From Helichrysum umbraculigerum (Eukaryota; Streptophyta; Magnoliopsida; Asterales; Asteraceae), in assembly GCA_949592205.1 (NCBI GenBank), contig CATIUR010000004.1, positions 9,551,001 to 9,615,000 of the forward strand: a stretch of 64,000 nucleotides of DNA, written 5' to 3'. Under the pieces are notes generated by a model, which was given only the letters and a program-made list of their open reading frames with translations, searched no databases and was not told the origin of the DNA. This document shows positions 1 to 13,014 of the stretch, in pieces; the stretch's first letter is position 1, and every line of letters begins with the position of its first letter. A program made the translations under genes and the position numbers.

Positions 1-2
1 AT

Positions 3-1736
3 CTCGAACTTGGAGCTGTCGTTTTTGCTCTCAAGATCTGGAGACATTATCTCTACGGCACTAAGTGCACAATCTTTACCGATCATAAAAGTCTCCAACA
101 TATCTTCGATCAGAAGGATCTCAATATGAGGCAACGTCGATGGGTCGAGTTGCTTACCGATTACGACTGCGAGATCAAGTATCATCCAGGGAAGGCTAAT
201 GTTGTAGCCGATGCCCTCAGCCGAAAGGAACGACCGAAACCACTTCGAGTCCGAGCTCTCAGTATGACCATTCATAATGATCTTACTTTTCAAATTCATA
301 CCGCTCAGATCGAAGCCCTGAAACCTGAAAACATCAAAAACGAAGCCTTACGGGGTATTGACAAACAATTTGAAACCAAATCTAACGGAATTAGGTATTT
401 CTCAAACCGAATCTGGTTGCCTAATTTCGGAAACCTACGAGACTTGGTGATGGACGAGGCTCACAAGTCTAAATATTCTATCCATCCGGGATCCGATAAG
501 ATGTACCACGGCATCAAGGAATTTTATTGGTGGCCAAATATGAAAGCCGAAATCGCCACTTACGTCAGCAAGTGCCTTACTTGCTCGAAAGTCAAAACCG
601 AACATCAGAAACCTTCTGGCTTACTCCAACAACCTGAAATTCCTGAATGGAAATGGGAACAAATTGCCATGGATTTCATAACCAAACTACCCAAGTCGTC
701 GAGCGGTTGCGATACCATTTGGGTGATCGTCGATCGTCTCACCAAATCTGCTCATTTTCTGGCAATCAAGGAAAACGATAAAATGGAACGCCTTACACAA
801 ATCTACATCAAGGAAATCGTTTCTCATCACGGTGTTCCAATCTCGATCATCTCTGACAGGGATGCCCGTTTCACTTCTCACTTTTGGCAATCACTTCAGA
901 AAGCTATGGGTACCCGTCTCGATATGAGTACCGCGTATCATCCTCAAACCGATGGCCAAAGTGAACGAACCATTCAAACACTGGAAGACATGCTACGAGC
1001 CTGCGTAGTTGATTTCGGTACAAACTGGGAAAGACATCTACCGTTGTGCGAATTTTCGTACAATAACAGTTATCACGCCAGCATTAAGGCTGCACCTTTT
1101 GAGGCACTGTACGGTCGTAAGTGCCGATCACCGATCTGTTGGACTGAGGTGGGAGATAGTCAACTCACTGGTCCTGAACTCATTCACGCCACCACTGAGA
1201 AAATTGTGGAAATCCAAAACAGACTCAAAGCCGCACGTGATCGTCAGAAAAGTTATGCTGACGTGAGACGCAAACCACTCGAGTTCCAGGTTGGGGATCG
1301 AGTACTCTTGAAAGTATCGCCTTGGAAAGGCGTCATCCGTTTTGGCAAACGCGGGAAGTTAAATCCCAGATACATCGGGCCTTTTGAGATCCTTGAACGG
1401 ATTGGCCCCGTAGCTTATCGATTGCAGCTGCCATCCGAACTCAGCAGCGTGCACCCTACTTTTCATATCTCAAATTTGAAGAAGTGTCTGTCTGATGAGA
1501 CGCTTATTATTCCATTAGATGAAGTTCGTGTTGACGATAAACTTCATTTCGTTGAGGAACCCGCTGAAATTATGGACCGTGAGGTCAAACAACTGAAACA
1601 AAGTCGTATTCCCATCGTCAAGGTCAGATGGAATTCGCGGCGTGGTCCGGATTTCACCTGGGAACGGGAAGACCAGATGCGACTCAAATATCCTCAACTT
1701 TTCACTGATGCTACATCGAACACGACCTCGAGCTAA
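3..1736 (+). CDS. Ty3/gypsy (Tekay-like chromovirus) Pol, 3' part: RNase H end, integrase, chromodomain
   Basis: The frame is already open at the window edge, so the gag, protease and reverse transcriptase parts lie to the left. The first ~60 residues are the end of the Ty3-type RNase H, including a TDHKSL motif. The integrase follows: an HHCC zinc domain (SIHPG, MYHG, CLTC), then the catalytic D in MDFITKLP, D in ISDRDARF and E in DGQSERT. A GPF/Y module ([16 protein letters not shown]) comes next. The last ~70 residues form a chromodomain-like tail with [19 protein letters not shown]. The reading frame is intact to TAA at 1734, 34 bp before the LTR. It closely resembles the pol at 55282-58103, so both belong to one family. 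Integrase inserts the cDNA; chromodomains of this clade are thought to steer insertion toward heterochromatin. Expression cannot be judged from the sequence. Confidence 0.95.
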   Translation, partial: LELGAVVFALKIWRHYLYGTKCTIFTDHKSLQHIFDQKDLNMRQRRWVELLTDYDCEIKYHPGKANVVADALSRKERPKPLRVRALSMTIHNDLTFQIHTAQIEALKPENIKNEALRGIDKQFETKSNGIRYFSNRIWLPNFGNLRDLVMDEAHKSKYSIHPGSDKMYHGIKEFYWWPNMKAEIATYVSKCLTCSKVKTEHQKPSGLLQQPEIPEWKWEQIAMDFITKLPKSSSGCDTIWVIVDRLTKSAHFLAIKENDKMERLTQIYIKEIVSHHGVPISIISDRDARFTSHFWQSLQKAMGTRLDMSTAYHPQTDGQSERTIQTLEDMLRACVVDFGTNWERHLPLCEFSYNNSYHASIKAAPFEALYGRKCRSPICWTEVGDSQLTGPELIHATTEKIVEIQNRLKAARDRQKSYADVRRKPLEFQVGDRVLLKVSPWKGVIRFGKRGKLNPRYIGPFEILERIGPVAYRLQLPSELSSVHPTFHISNLKKCLSDETLIIPLDEVRVDDKLHFVEEPAEIMDREVKQLKQSRIPIVKVRWNSRRGPDFTWEREDQMRLKYPQLFTDATSNTTSS

Positions 1737-1757
1737 ATTTCGGGACGAAATTCTTCT

Positions 1758-1770
1758 AACAGGGGGAGAA
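1758..1770 (+). other. Polypurine tract of the left Tekay-like element
   Basis: A purine run (AACAGGGGGAGAA) lies directly before the TGTAACACCC that opens the LTR. It is preceded by the TTTCGGGACGAAATTC stretch that is typical after pol in this clade. It primes plus-strand cDNA synthesis. Confidence 0.9.
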
Positions 1771-2644
1771 TGTAACACCCGCCAAATTAGGACTAGTAAT
1801 TAGTGCCTAATCGTATGTTAATACATGTAATTAGTTCTTTGTTAGGCTAATTAATGTATCGAATTATATATATTGTTGAATATATACGAAAATGCGATTT
1901 GATTAAATCGTACGCAATTTAAATCGAATGTATTTCGATTCAATTTAATACGGACGTTGGTGACCAATTTTATTAAATAACGCTTTTATGTCAAAAATAT
2001 TATTATGATAATATTTCGTATTCGATTCATATCGTACAAACAAAACTTACACAATTTAAAATATTAAAACGCGCAAACTAAATAAACTAACTTACATTTT
2101 TAACTCAAAGATAAATTGATTTGTAAAATATTTAAATAAAATATCGCGTAATAAATCCGTATCTTAAAACTTAACATTTAATATGTAAAATAATTATTTT
2201 AACGTTTAAAAGACGGAACAAACGAACACCGCACGGAGCATGGAGACGGAGGCTGAAAAGTGGGGCTTCCACCTACAACCTCCATCTCTCTCTTTCTCCT
2301 CCTCTCATTTCACTCAACTCTCTTTCTCTTTCTCCTCTCTTTTCTCTCAAATCACAAAAACCCACAACCTCACAAAATCACCAAATAAACATACTAAACG
2401 CACTCGGATTTCGTTACTACTTTGGAAGAAAACATTCACCTTCTCCCGATCTATCATCCTATCTTTTCGGATTTCTCATCCGACAATTTGTAAGTTTCCG
2501 ACAAATCCCGAAATCTCTCGTTTTTAAGTGTTTTTGCTTGTTAGTAGTTTGTAACAACTTATAATGTCCATATAAGGGTTGGGTAAAAGTTTTGGACCGA
2601 ACGGAAACCGAAAAACTCGTTTTCGACACATTTTCCGGCCAACA

Positions 2645-2930
2645 GACCGCTACGTCGCAGTTGGCCCAGAATTTATGCGACGTCAGCTTCAACGTCGCAA
2701 AACCCCTCGTGACGTCGCATGGTGCGACGTCAGTCACAACGTCGCATTAATTTGCGACGTCGCATATAGCGACGCAGCCTATTACGTCGCATATAGCGAC
2801 GCAGCCTATTACGTCGCATTAGCGACGCAGCACCCTACGTCGCATTAAATTGCGAAACGTCGCCTTTAGCGACGTCATGCTCAACGTCGCAACCCTACCT
2901 GCGACGTCGCACCCAACGTCGCACAAATCA
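2645..2930 (+). repeat. Array of CGACGTCGC palindromes within the LTR
   Basis: About twenty copies of ACGTCGC or its complement GCGACGT. Perfect 12-bp palindromes TGCGACGTCGCA lie at 2753-2764 and 2900-2911. A 27-bp unit (GCATATAGCGACGCAGCC plus nine bases) is tandemly duplicated at 2762-2815. The core GACGTC resembles the C-box bound by plant bZIP proteins (family knowledge; binding here is inference). A related array lies on the other strand at 62058-62235. Confidence 0.8.
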
Positions 2931-3060
2931 GAACCTCAAAAACATAGATTTTCACTAAGTGTCGAGACCCTAAATTTTATCACTCGATTTCACCCAATTT
3001 CAAGTCCAGGTGCGTTTTTCCTTAAAGCAATATAGTAGAAATAAAAATTTTCCAAGCTGA

Positions 3061-3165
3061 CCTGGCAGCTCGACCCCAGCCAGGGGCTCTGCCCCTTGGA
3101 CCCCGCCAGGGGCTGCCGCCCCTTGGACCCCGCTACCAGGGGCGCTGCCCCCGGACCCCCGTACT
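3061..3165 (+). repeat. GC-rich triple hairpin block in LTR
   Basis: Three consecutive 26-30 bp units each contain CCAGGGG, a short loop and CCCCTTGG or similar, separated by ACCCCG. Each unit can fold as a hairpin. The block stands out sharply from the AT-rich flanks and recurs, inverted, at 61826-61935. Confidence 0.8.
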
Positions 3166-4289
3166 TAGATTTCGTAACGGCTTCTAAAACACAATCAAAA
3201 CACATTTTTCAAGTAAAACGACACGTAATCAAAATAATAATAATTGAGATTATTATTACAAATCCGTCACCAACGGGCCGTACACTTTTCAAATACTCAA
3301 ACTTATCAACCAAATAGTGGAAATTTGGACATTATAGTTGAACGAACAACTACAAGGGTGATCTGTTGAGATACCCAAATCATGATTATAACCATCGCGT
3401 GTCGTGGACACCCTCAGGTTACAAGTCTTTGGACTTCATACTCGGCTAATCAACTTACGTTTGTTTAAACGCACTCAGACTCAGGTGAGTCTCATAGCCC
3501 CTCTTTTTACTGTTTTACTCAGGGGTGTGATATACTGCTCAAACTTTTAACATGTGAACGCAAGTACCAAACTTTTCATATACTACATGAGTTTTTCGAA
3601 ACTAATCATTTGAAAGTCCTCCGTCAGCATAGTTGTTAATACGTTGTAGCGTGAATATTAGTATATGGTACCATATAGGATTGACCAACCTCGTCCGGGT
3701 TAGCAAGCACTAACCGGGTAAACGGACGTACTAATATTTGGGAAGACGAATGTTGATTAGGCATTCGTGGAGGCACCTCGCCCGGAATTCTCTATAGGGG
3801 ACCCGGCCCTCGAGTTAAGCTCAACTATGTGCTCATGGCTGTATACACGATGATTATCATTTAATTGCTGGATGCAATTCACTATTTAATTGCTGGATGC
3901 AATTCATTATTTAAATCTTGCGGTTCATACGATATTACTTGATTTCAAACCTGTGAGCTCACCAGCTTTATAGCTGACCTTTTAGCATATATCGCAGGTA
4001 CCAAGCAGTAGGATGTTTCTGCTTCAGGATTTTAGCTCGAGTCAGCATACAGAAGATTGAGATTTTCTTGCATTAGTATATTTTGTACAAGTACTTATGT
4101 ACTGAAATCTCATTTGATTTAAACTCGAGCTATGTAAAGCTTAAATGTTGTAAACATTTCTATTATCAATATATTTTGTTAAAACGATGCATATAGAGTC
4201 GTTTACTATATATCTTTGTGTTTTGTTATTGATTAGTAACACCCAAATCAAGCTTCCGCAAATCATCAAATTTGGGGGTGTTACATATC

Positions 4290-4328
4290 CAAATTTCATT
4301 CCTAACGCTCAGTCACTAACTACTTATT
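4290..4328 (+). repeat. Direct repeat, first copy (second at 5574-5612)
   Basis: About 39 bp beginning CAAATTTCATTCCTAACGCT recurs at 5574-5612 with few differences. The two copies bracket the pseudouridine synthase fragments, and the first begins 4 bp after the LTR end. Confidence 0.7.
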
Positions 4329-4515
4329 TGTAAATTTCAAAATCTTAATAAAAGCAGCAGATAGAAACATTGACGCTCAAATGTTCGGCTTAAAAGATGA
4401 TAATAAGGATTTCTCTTCACCAGATGAACAATGCTCTGGAAGTTTTTCTAAAGAGTAGCTACTTTATAACACTTCCGATCTTTTATGGTTATGTGTTTTC
4501 TGGCAATGTGAGCAG

Positions 4516-5341
4516 GTGGAGATTCAATCTGGTAGGCCACACCAAATCCGAATTCATTTTTCATTCATTGGACATCCTTTGATTGGTAAACTTTTATGGC
4601 CTAACGTGTTATTATGTCTTTATTTCTGTTCTATGCCCCAATTTCATTCTGTACAATTATACGAGCATGGAAATAAAAGATATTTTATTTTAAGAAAAGG
4701 CCCAAATCAAGTTGCTTAACGATGCCCATATATGGCAGGGGATTCACTCTGTGTTAGTGGTGGGAAACCACAATGCTCTGATGCTGAGACTGTAGATGGG
4801 ACATTTGCTGAAGACGGATAAGGCATATATCATAACGTTAAGTTTTTGTTGAACCTTCTCAAATGGGTATGCATACATATTCTATGATTTAAATGCTACC
4901 ACGTTCCTACAATTCATGACTCAGCTTCACAATTATGTGCCTTTGTCAACAAATGTAAATTTAACTTCATGGAATTAATAAATCAGACTCATTATGCAGG
5001 TTGGTTTTTTAATATAACCTGCTTCTGTGATCAATACGATAACCAATGCTTGTAGTGCAGAAATGGTAATCTAAGTTATGACAGAGAAATGAAAGTCATA
5101 TACATACACAATACGGCTCCCTCACAATACTAAATTTGCATTTAGGGGTGTCAATGTTTGCTATTTGTGTCAGTCAATTCACCATGAAGTTTTAGTTTTC
5201 GGAGTTTCGGAGCTACAAAGTTACTTGGTTTATTGAGCATTATTTAACAATTTCTCTTTTATCTTTTTAGAGGGTACAACAGACCTGCAAATCCTGTTCC
5301 TGGAGACTGTGGGTATCTTTGTCATCTGATGACAAATAAGG
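4516..5341 (+). pseudogene. Fragments of an RluA-type RNA pseudouridine synthase (plant RPUSD/PUS5-like)
   Basis: Three exon pieces are separated by intron-like sequence. At 4516-4585, after a CAG acceptor, the translation VEIQSGRPHQIRIHFSFIGH matches the RluA-family motif (GRxHQIR, then GHPL), and a GGTAAA donor follows. At 4739-4822 lies SGGKPQCSDAETVDGTFAED, and at 5273-5341 YNRPANPVPGDCGYLCHLMT. In the family these blocks are consecutive parts of the C-terminal half of the catalytic domain. The intact enzyme isomerises uridine in RNA. Here the 5' exons with the catalytic aspartate are missing, TAA follows the second piece, and no downstream exon was found, so it cannot encode an enzyme. 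Probably captured by the surrounding mobile element. Confidence 0.75.
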
Positions 5342-5488
5342 TTTGCCTAAAACTATACTGTAGCTATTAGATGTTTTCTGTGATTGAGTTTCTGTGTTTC
5401 ACTTCATTTTTCCAAATCTCGAGTTATTTAAACTACCTACATACTTGTGAAATTTAAAAAGGAAACAAATTTATAATCTACAGAAAAC

Positions 5489-5568
5489 AGCAAACACATA
5501 TTCAATATAAAAGGAAACAAAATGATTTAGCAAACACATATTCAATATAAAAGGAAACAAAATGATTT
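5489..5568 (+). repeat. 40-bp tandem duplication
   Basis: Two adjacent identical 40-bp units, each starting AGCAAACACATATTCAATAT, in the intron-like sequence after the pseudouridine synthase fragments. Confidence 0.9.
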
Positions 5569-8120
5569 GTGTATACAAATTTCATTCCTAATGCTCAGTC
5601 ACTAACTACTTATATCTTGCTACTTCATTTACAGGCTCTTATTTATAGAGATTAAGAGTTATCACAACAACAAAGGAGACCTAGGGGAGTATATTTCGTG
5701 AAGAATATACCTAAAGTGATGCGTATTTCTGCTTGTCAGTAAGTAGTGTTTGTATTTCTAAATTTTTCAAGCTCGGTTAGGATATAGATCCCAATGCTTC
5801 TTGCTTGGTAATGCTGTTTATATCCACTTGATCCATTATAAGTGTTACTGTTTTTTTTTTATATTTTTATAAATTTTGGATTTTTTAGTTGATGACCACG
5901 GAAATATGGCGTAGTATGCATTATAGAGGATCAGAGCTCACAAGGGAGGTGGCATGGGTCATTTATGATGAGGTAAATTATATGCGTGATAGAGAGAACG
6001 GTGTGGTTTGGGAAGAGAGTATTGTTTTTTTATTTGATTTTGATCTTTTCCCGGTCCTTGTGGTAGTTCATTGTGCATCTTGATGGTTATAGTGTTGCTA
6101 GACATGAAATTCAAATTCACCAGGTATGACCCTATCTTTTAATTCAATCGGGTGTAGCCTGACCAATTAGTCCTCTAACCTTAATGAAATAATTTGATTT
6201 TATGGACTGAAGCCTCCAATTCAATCTAATAATGGATTTGGTGATGTGTAAATCCATATCCTTTATGACATATACAACCTCCTAAATCTATTCATTTTTA
6301 AAGTGCTAAGTCAGAATTAAAGGTTTATGTCTGTAGATGATTTTGTTCAAGTGCTGTTTATTTCACTAATATGGGATTGCACTAAGTTGTAACTTCATGC
6401 AGTGTGGCATAATGACACGAAGGAAAGAAAAATAATACGAGCATGAGAAATTGGAGCTTGAAATTTCTGATGACAATTTGCAGCAGATTGATCAGAAAGA
6501 AAGGAACCTGGTAATGGTTCTTATTTCGATTATGGGTTTTACATTTTAGCTACCTCAAAATGCGGTAGTGTGTTCTCTTGATTACTTCGGAAGAACTTGA
6601 ACAAGTGTGTAAAAAAACCACCTGAATCTCAATTAGAGGTGGAAATCTTACTATAAATGGGCCGATCTGGTTGCGTTTTAACTCAAACACGTGAATAGGT
6701 TAAATCAAAAAGTTTAGTTGAAGGGGAATGGGTCATATGTGATGTAGGGCGCTCAAAGTTTATTATGATGTATACAACCTCCTAAATCAATACTTTTTTT
6801 AGTACTTTAGATTATTATTATTGTAGTAGTACTGTTATTGTAATTATAAGTAAACACATCAATTGAATATGTATATTTTGAACTGGACAAAAGAAATGCG
6901 GGTCGAACAAACCTGACCTGCTCCATGATGGCCCGTACTAATACTTACACATGTCAACGCTAACCTGATTTGACCAATAGCCATCCAGATTGACCTGTCC
7001 ATTTTTCTACTATTATTTGATACCACTTTTCTTATGGCGTATGGCTTTATGGGTATCTGATCCATTTTATTTGGAATTAGTAGGGCATTGAGGTTGAAAA
7101 ATTGACTAAGCTGCTTTTGGAAGGAGAATTTGATCCTAAAATACAGGAAAGTCAACAGAGGTAGCAGATCTTGCAAATAAAATTAAAGCTCTAGGTCGTG
7201 AGAAAGACCTGCAAATTCCGAGCAGTGAATCAAGCTATCATTCAGGAAAGAAGAGCTGGAAAGTCACAAGAAAAAACACAAAAGAATGCAAGTTGAACTT
7301 TTATTCCCAATTTATTGAACCTTCATCTTTTTGCTACTTGTGCCATCATAATTTCGGTATTTATTACTATGTAGTATAGATGAACACAAGAATCAAATTG
7401 GAGGAGTCCTGAAAGGGAGGCTGCCTCTGGACAAAGATCTGAAGAAAGAAGTTGCTCAAGCACTAAGGTTGTCTTTAACGTATGCTCTATCTTATAATAA
7501 TTTAATTATTATCATATAAAAAAATATAAAAGCAACTATATTAACATGCACAGGCATTTCGTATATGTATGGGTCCTTCTTAACTACAAGTGTCAAAATG
7601 GCCAAGGTGGGCATGTGGATTTGGTAATGGGGCAAAACAGTTGCTCATTTTGTATGGGTAGCGCGGACCGAAAACACTTTTCAAAAAAAAAAATTCAATT
7701 CTATAAAATCCAATATGAGTACATTTATATTATTTAAATAGTTATCTAAATATTTATTTAATTGATTTAGGTGGTTTTATGAGTTACAAGTGGGCTACTT
7801 TCGAACCATACGAGCTTTTCAGTTTATTGTGTGTTGCTTATGTTGTCCGTTTTTTGTAAGAACATCTAACAAAGCGTTAGCGTTTAAATTGATGATTGTA
7901 GCTTATGGAAGATGGAAATACAATTGAGCATGGAATTAACTTTATATGGACTGCTTATGTCCCTGATTATGTGATGCTTGGAATAAGAGTTTATGTGATG
8001 CTTGGAATAAGTGGTTGGTTTTCTTTACTCTGATTTTTTGTTTATATAATTAACTTGCTATCCTATGCACATGTTGTAACTTATTTAATAAGCGTAATTT
8101 GACTGTGTAGACTGGCTTGA

Positions 8121-8304
8121 TCAACGAATATTGCCGGTTGCTTTACCGTGATGCTGTTAGAAAGAAGCTAAGGTTTTTGAAATCATTGCGTGTAGATGGT
8201 GTATCTGTAGAGTGTTGGTGGGATATCATTGAATCCAAGGGTCCATAGAAATATTGTTGGAAGAACTATTTAACATCATCCATGAATTTGAGCTGATATT
8301 ACAG
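8121..8304 (+). pseudogene. Beta-amylase fragment (BAM7/BAM8-like)
   Basis: The translation reads INEYCRLLYRD, AVRKKLRFLKSLRVDGVSVE, then CWWDIIESKGP. This aligns with the N-terminal block of plant glycoside hydrolase 14 enzymes (LKSLxVDGVxVxCWWGIxE). It closest resembles the BZR1-BAM type by my recall of the family. After that block there is an in-frame TAG and a one-base frame change; past it the next frame continues with [12 protein letters not shown] up to a CAG. One exon only, with no catalytic glutamates, so it is a dead fragment. Confidence 0.75.
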
Positions 8305-9331
8305 GTATCAAGATTTTAAACACATCATTTGATTTGATTATTGATATAGAGGTTTATATGTATTCTCAGGATGGACAGACTCGTGAGCATGCTTTGCTTG
8401 CTTTCACCCTGAGTGTCAAGCAAATGATATGTTGTTGCAACAAGGTAATAATTAATGCTTTAATTGGTGTGTTGGGTTCAAATGGGTTGCGGTCAAACGG
8501 GTCCTTTTTGTAGTGATCAAGAGGGGTTGGATCGACTTGAAACTCCATTTTCTCCAACATTTTAGATTCTTATAAAAATTAAGCGTATAAATTAATTAAG
8601 TTTACAAGGTCAATATTGTTTCAATAATTATATAATAAAATTCATATTGTTTTATACTTAACGGGTCATGGGTTGAAGGGGCCAAACCTTGAAAATATTT
8701 TATGTTGTAGTTTTAATACATCGAAATTTTCAAAGTAAAATTTTAGATCCTTACTCAAATAAGTTTATTTTTCCTGTCATTATAAGAAACTAATAGAAAG
8801 GACAAATTAGTTTTTGTCCCGCCCTGTTTTGACCGGTACTTAAAAAGATCAATATCATTAGAATAAATCAAGATATATTGAATATAGTGCAAGTATATCC
8901 TTTGAGTTCAATACATATTTAACTTTATAGTATGGTGGTTGGGTTGACCCGCTAACCGTATCTTTGGCTTCAAATAGTCTTCTAATTTTTCATAGTCTCT
9001 TAGTTTATGCCTAAACACACAAGTCCTACCTTTGCAGGTATGTCAAGATTCCAAGTGATTAGCAATGGAGAAATCGTGATGTTTTAAATGACATGAGTAC
9101 CTATAAGCCTGAACGTGATGCAAATTGGATGGAGAATGCTCGATGTGCAAGAAGACAGAAATGAGTCACGAGGGTGCAAAACATATAAGAGTAGCAATTC
9201 TGAGCAATTGCTGATAATACCTTCACAGGGAAAAAACTTTAATTTGTATAAGTACTAATCATAGATACACAAATTCAGGTTTTTCTGATTTTTTAATTTT
9301 AATATAACTTTTGTATTATATTTATGCAAAA

Positions 9332-9358
9332 GCCCGCAAATTTGCGGTTATGATCTAG
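9332..9358 (+). mobile_element. Helitron-like 3' end (internal)
   Basis: A short hairpin (CCCGCAAATTTGCGG) is followed by TTATGATCTAG, the hairpin-plus-CTRR arrangement of Helitron 3' termini. The next base is A rather than the expected T. It closely resembles the end at 12992. Confidence 0.55.
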
Positions 9359-10071
9359 AAGGATGTTTGGATTAGATGACATTTATAAGCTACGTTGAAA
9401 CTTGGAATATGGGTCCCATTGACCTGATTCAGGGAATAATAAACATGTAACTACTATATAAAGTGAGTGAAGAATTATTATAATTTGATTTAAAGATTTT
9501 TGTGTTATGATGTAGGACTTATATAGCTAAGTGATTCTATAGTGATAATGTTGCATCCACAAAGTAACCTACTGAATGTTAAAGATTGATGTGTCACCAG
9601 AAGCACCACGAACCTCTTGCAGCTGATTTATTATAAGTTTTTGGCTATCAGAGCGTAGATGTAGTTTTCTCATGTACATAATCGTATGATGGACTATTTC
9701 GATACTTGAATGTGCTTATATGGATTTTAAGATTTATTTATATTTATCAGTATTCGAATTCCAAACATCTAAGGACAATGATATGAGATGCTTCGATTGT
9801 ATTAGTCAACTTTAAGTCTGTTATGCAACTTGCTAAGAACTGAAATTTGCGGGAGGTAACTTTACCGTGCTTATGTAACCGTGCTTTAAGCGGAGAGTTA
9901 GATAACACTCCGGTTATGGACCAAATTTTAAAGCTGAGGTTGTCAAGGGATAAGCTTCTTGCCTATAATAACTACGCATAGGGGTAAGTTTTTCTTTGAT
10001 GGTATTACACTTTGTATGTAAATTAACCTTTTATTTATTTGTTTATTGGGAATTAATCTTTAGTTAAGCAT

Positions 10072-10385
10072 GGCTACAAAGATGGCTAATGTTGGTAGAG
10101 CAGCAGAGCTTCTCAAAAAGCTTAGAAGTGCTTCTTGGAATGCTCAGTTAAAGGTCATGGTCAATTGTTGTAGTTTCTTGGATTTTTTATATGGAGTTAT
10201 TTATCAGTTGACTTTCATTGGTTAAATTTTGAGATATATATGGAGTAAAAAAAATTCTCCCAAGAGTACTCATTCTATCTTTCCCGCTCCTACATATTCT
10301 AGATATGGAACAGCTCAAGCAATTTTCCAGAAGTCAAGGTGCTCCTGAAGATGAGGTGGCAAAATTGGTGATTGAGATGGTTAGG
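10072..10385 (+). pseudogene. Unassigned exon-like fragments
   Basis: Two open pieces read MANVGRAAELLKKLRSASWN (about 10084-10143) and MEQLKQFSRSQGAPEDEVAK (from 10305), the second ending near a GTAAG donor-like sequence at 10385. They look like captured exons, but I recognise no family and assign no function. Confidence 0.3.
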
Positions 10386-12363
10386 TAAGAAGTCAAATTG
10401 GGAGAATCCATAAAAGGGTCCAAACATGTTTGATCAATTTGATCTTATAAAGTCTTGACCAAAAGATTATTTCTTATAATAAGTTATACTGAATGACAAA
10501 ATTTGCTTGGCTTTATGGAAAGAGTACTCTTTTAGCGACTTCTGACCTTACACATTTACCATTTTTATCTTTCCATCTATCGACCCATTCATATGTAAAT
10601 GGGTCGAAACTGCTACCTATTTTTTGGATCTCCTTACGAAACTGCTACTTGGTATTGACAAAGTGATGTATGTTAAAAAAAAAATTGATTTATGTTAGAA
10701 AAGGTTCGTTCGGCAAATCAAGAGAAATTTCAACTGAACTATATGTCCTGGCTATATTAAAGAAGAGGTTTAAAATGTATCTCAACGTGAAAAAAATGAA
10801 TGAATGGTTTCCTCCAACCATGGCTTTTGAAAAAAATGACAAAACTTGCTATGATACTTGACGATAATTGCATAGTATTGAACCTTTCCAACTTATACAT
10901 CAACCATGTAGTTAAATACTAATATTGATATAATAATTTTGGGGTTTATTGAATAATTACTACAGATCCTTTACTTCAACTACTGTATAAAGTTTGTATT
11001 TTGGTATGTGATGATTGATGTATATGTGCCTATTAAATGAATACATGAAATTACTTGCTTCTCTTTCTTAGAATTAAATGATCTATTTCATGATCAAGCC
11101 ATGCAATATTTCAAAAGTTTGCAATCAACTATTGTATAAAGTAGTTATTTTGGTATGTGGTGATTCATGTATACATGTCTATTTGACCACTATTTTTCCT
11201 TTATAATTGTTTCATTATAATTAAATATGTCAATTTGACTGTTAATTTGTGAGACATTCATGTGAATGGAATATCACCATTGAGTTTCATGTATATTATA
11301 ATGTGTATTCCAAAATTAAAGTTATAAATTGCACTTGGAATTTCTATAATGATATTTTTGTTTTGTAATAGGCTTGCTACTGTATTTGGAGTGTCTTTCG
11401 GAAAACTGTATGAGCTTTGGGTCCTCATGTTTGCTTTCGAAGAGCTTATGGTGTAGAGGCTCAGGTGAGGCTATGATGTACTAAATTGATAGGACGAAAT
11501 ACAGACTTTCAATATTGTGTGAATATTGTGTATACGATTTACTTAGTTTAATTAACTAATAACTGAAACTATAACAACGTTTCAGTTCCGCTATTACAAC
11601 ATTTTTGAATTCATGTATGTGTACCGGAGGTTGAGAGCATTCAGTTGACTCAAAGAGTAACTTTGATAGTCAAGTGGAGGATTCTAGCGGCGTAGTGACT
11701 ATTTTTGAAAGTCTGGACACGCGAGATGGACTAAACCAGTTATCTGGTAGAAGCATATACAAAGTTTCTAATGTTATTTTATGACAAATGAGCAATTTGG
11801 ATCTTTCAAAGGCACCGGCCGTCATTGATGCCACTGATTGCGGATATTCTTAAAACTCCTAAAGAAGACCATGAACAGGTAAACTACAATGACAATTATA
11901 AATATAAATAAAATCTATTATACATGAGTTTATTTGAATTTATTAGGAGTAAATGTGGCTAAATGGATGGGTCATGACAATTGGGTAACATGTAACAGTG
12001 AATACGGTGTGATTAACCCAAGACACATATTTTTGTATTAACAAGCTAATGGATAAGAAATATCTACAAAAGTTATACTTTTGAGGTAAAACTATAATTT
12101 TAGGAAAAAAATGAATAAGGACGTTTTATGCACTAGAATTATACTTTAGGCTACTTTTTATTGGTGGTTTTTACTTTTGGACGTCTATTAATTAGTTTTG
12201 AATATTCAGTTACATACTAGCTTCACCTTAGATGGTAAAAAGTTATGCATGGTTATAATGACGTTACATATGCTAGATTGGAAAATGTAGCCCCCGGTCA
12301 TTTGGGCTATTTTTCTTTCTACTGATAGTGCGTAATAGTTTTGGTAATCATCATATATGTTAA

Positions 12364-12498
<135 letters not shown>

Positions 12499-12963
12499 TA
12501 ATTTTAACTTCTATTATCTTCTACTTATTTTTTATACTTTATTAAGATTTTCATCTATGCTACATGTATATTTTGATACACAACAGACTTGGTCAGGAAT
12601 TACAAATGAAAACAAATTTGTTTTGTGGTTCACCTTTAGATGTTTTGTAGTAGTAATTGTAAGTTTTACTACCAAGTTGTAATGTTCAAGCTGGTATCTC
12701 TTATTAAACACTATTTCATATAATTATTTAATTAAAGACGTATCATATATTAATCTGTAGTAATCACTATTTGGGTAGAGGGTCATGAAAACCCAACAAA
12801 TATAGTAACTGTGTCAATCATAATGTATATTGATAGACAATTATGTACCCTTAAATTCTAAACATATATTCAACGTCATAAAGGTAAAATATGTATTTAT
12901 AGCATTATCGTAAAATTCAAATAATATTATAATAATAAAACGTTTGCTATATAATATGGCAAA

Positions 12964-12992
12964 GCTCGTAAATTTTGCGGGTTATGATCTAG
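12964..12992 (+). mobile_element. Helitron-like 3' terminus
   Basis: The sequence GCTCGTAAATTTTGCGGG can form a small hairpin and is followed by TTATGATCTAG, with T as the next base as expected for insertion between A and T. The P450 duplication block begins shortly after this point. Confidence 0.6.
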
Positions 12993-13014
12993 TATCCATT
13001 AACAGTACGGGCTA

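Larger units (their letters stand above)
1771..4285 (+). repeat. 3' LTR of the left Tekay-like element (2515 bp)
   Basis: It starts TGTAACACCC directly after the polypurine tract and ends GGGGGTGTTACA, giving the inverted TGTAACA/TGTTACA termini. It opens with the same CAAATTAGGACTAG stretch as the LTR at 50952. The 5' LTR and left target duplication are outside the window, so the duplication cannot be checked; the right flank begins TATCC. Inside are a CT-rich leader-like stretch (2280-2350), the CGACGTCGC array (2645-2930) and a GC-rich hairpin block (3061-3165). Short ORFs inside are not convincing genes. Confidence 0.9.

Noticed and set aside
2240..2527. 95-aa ORF near the start of the left LTR as a small protein gene
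   Set aside because: CT-rich leader sequence of the LTR, translated as Ser/Phe-rich; equivalent regions of the other LTRs are not open in the same way.
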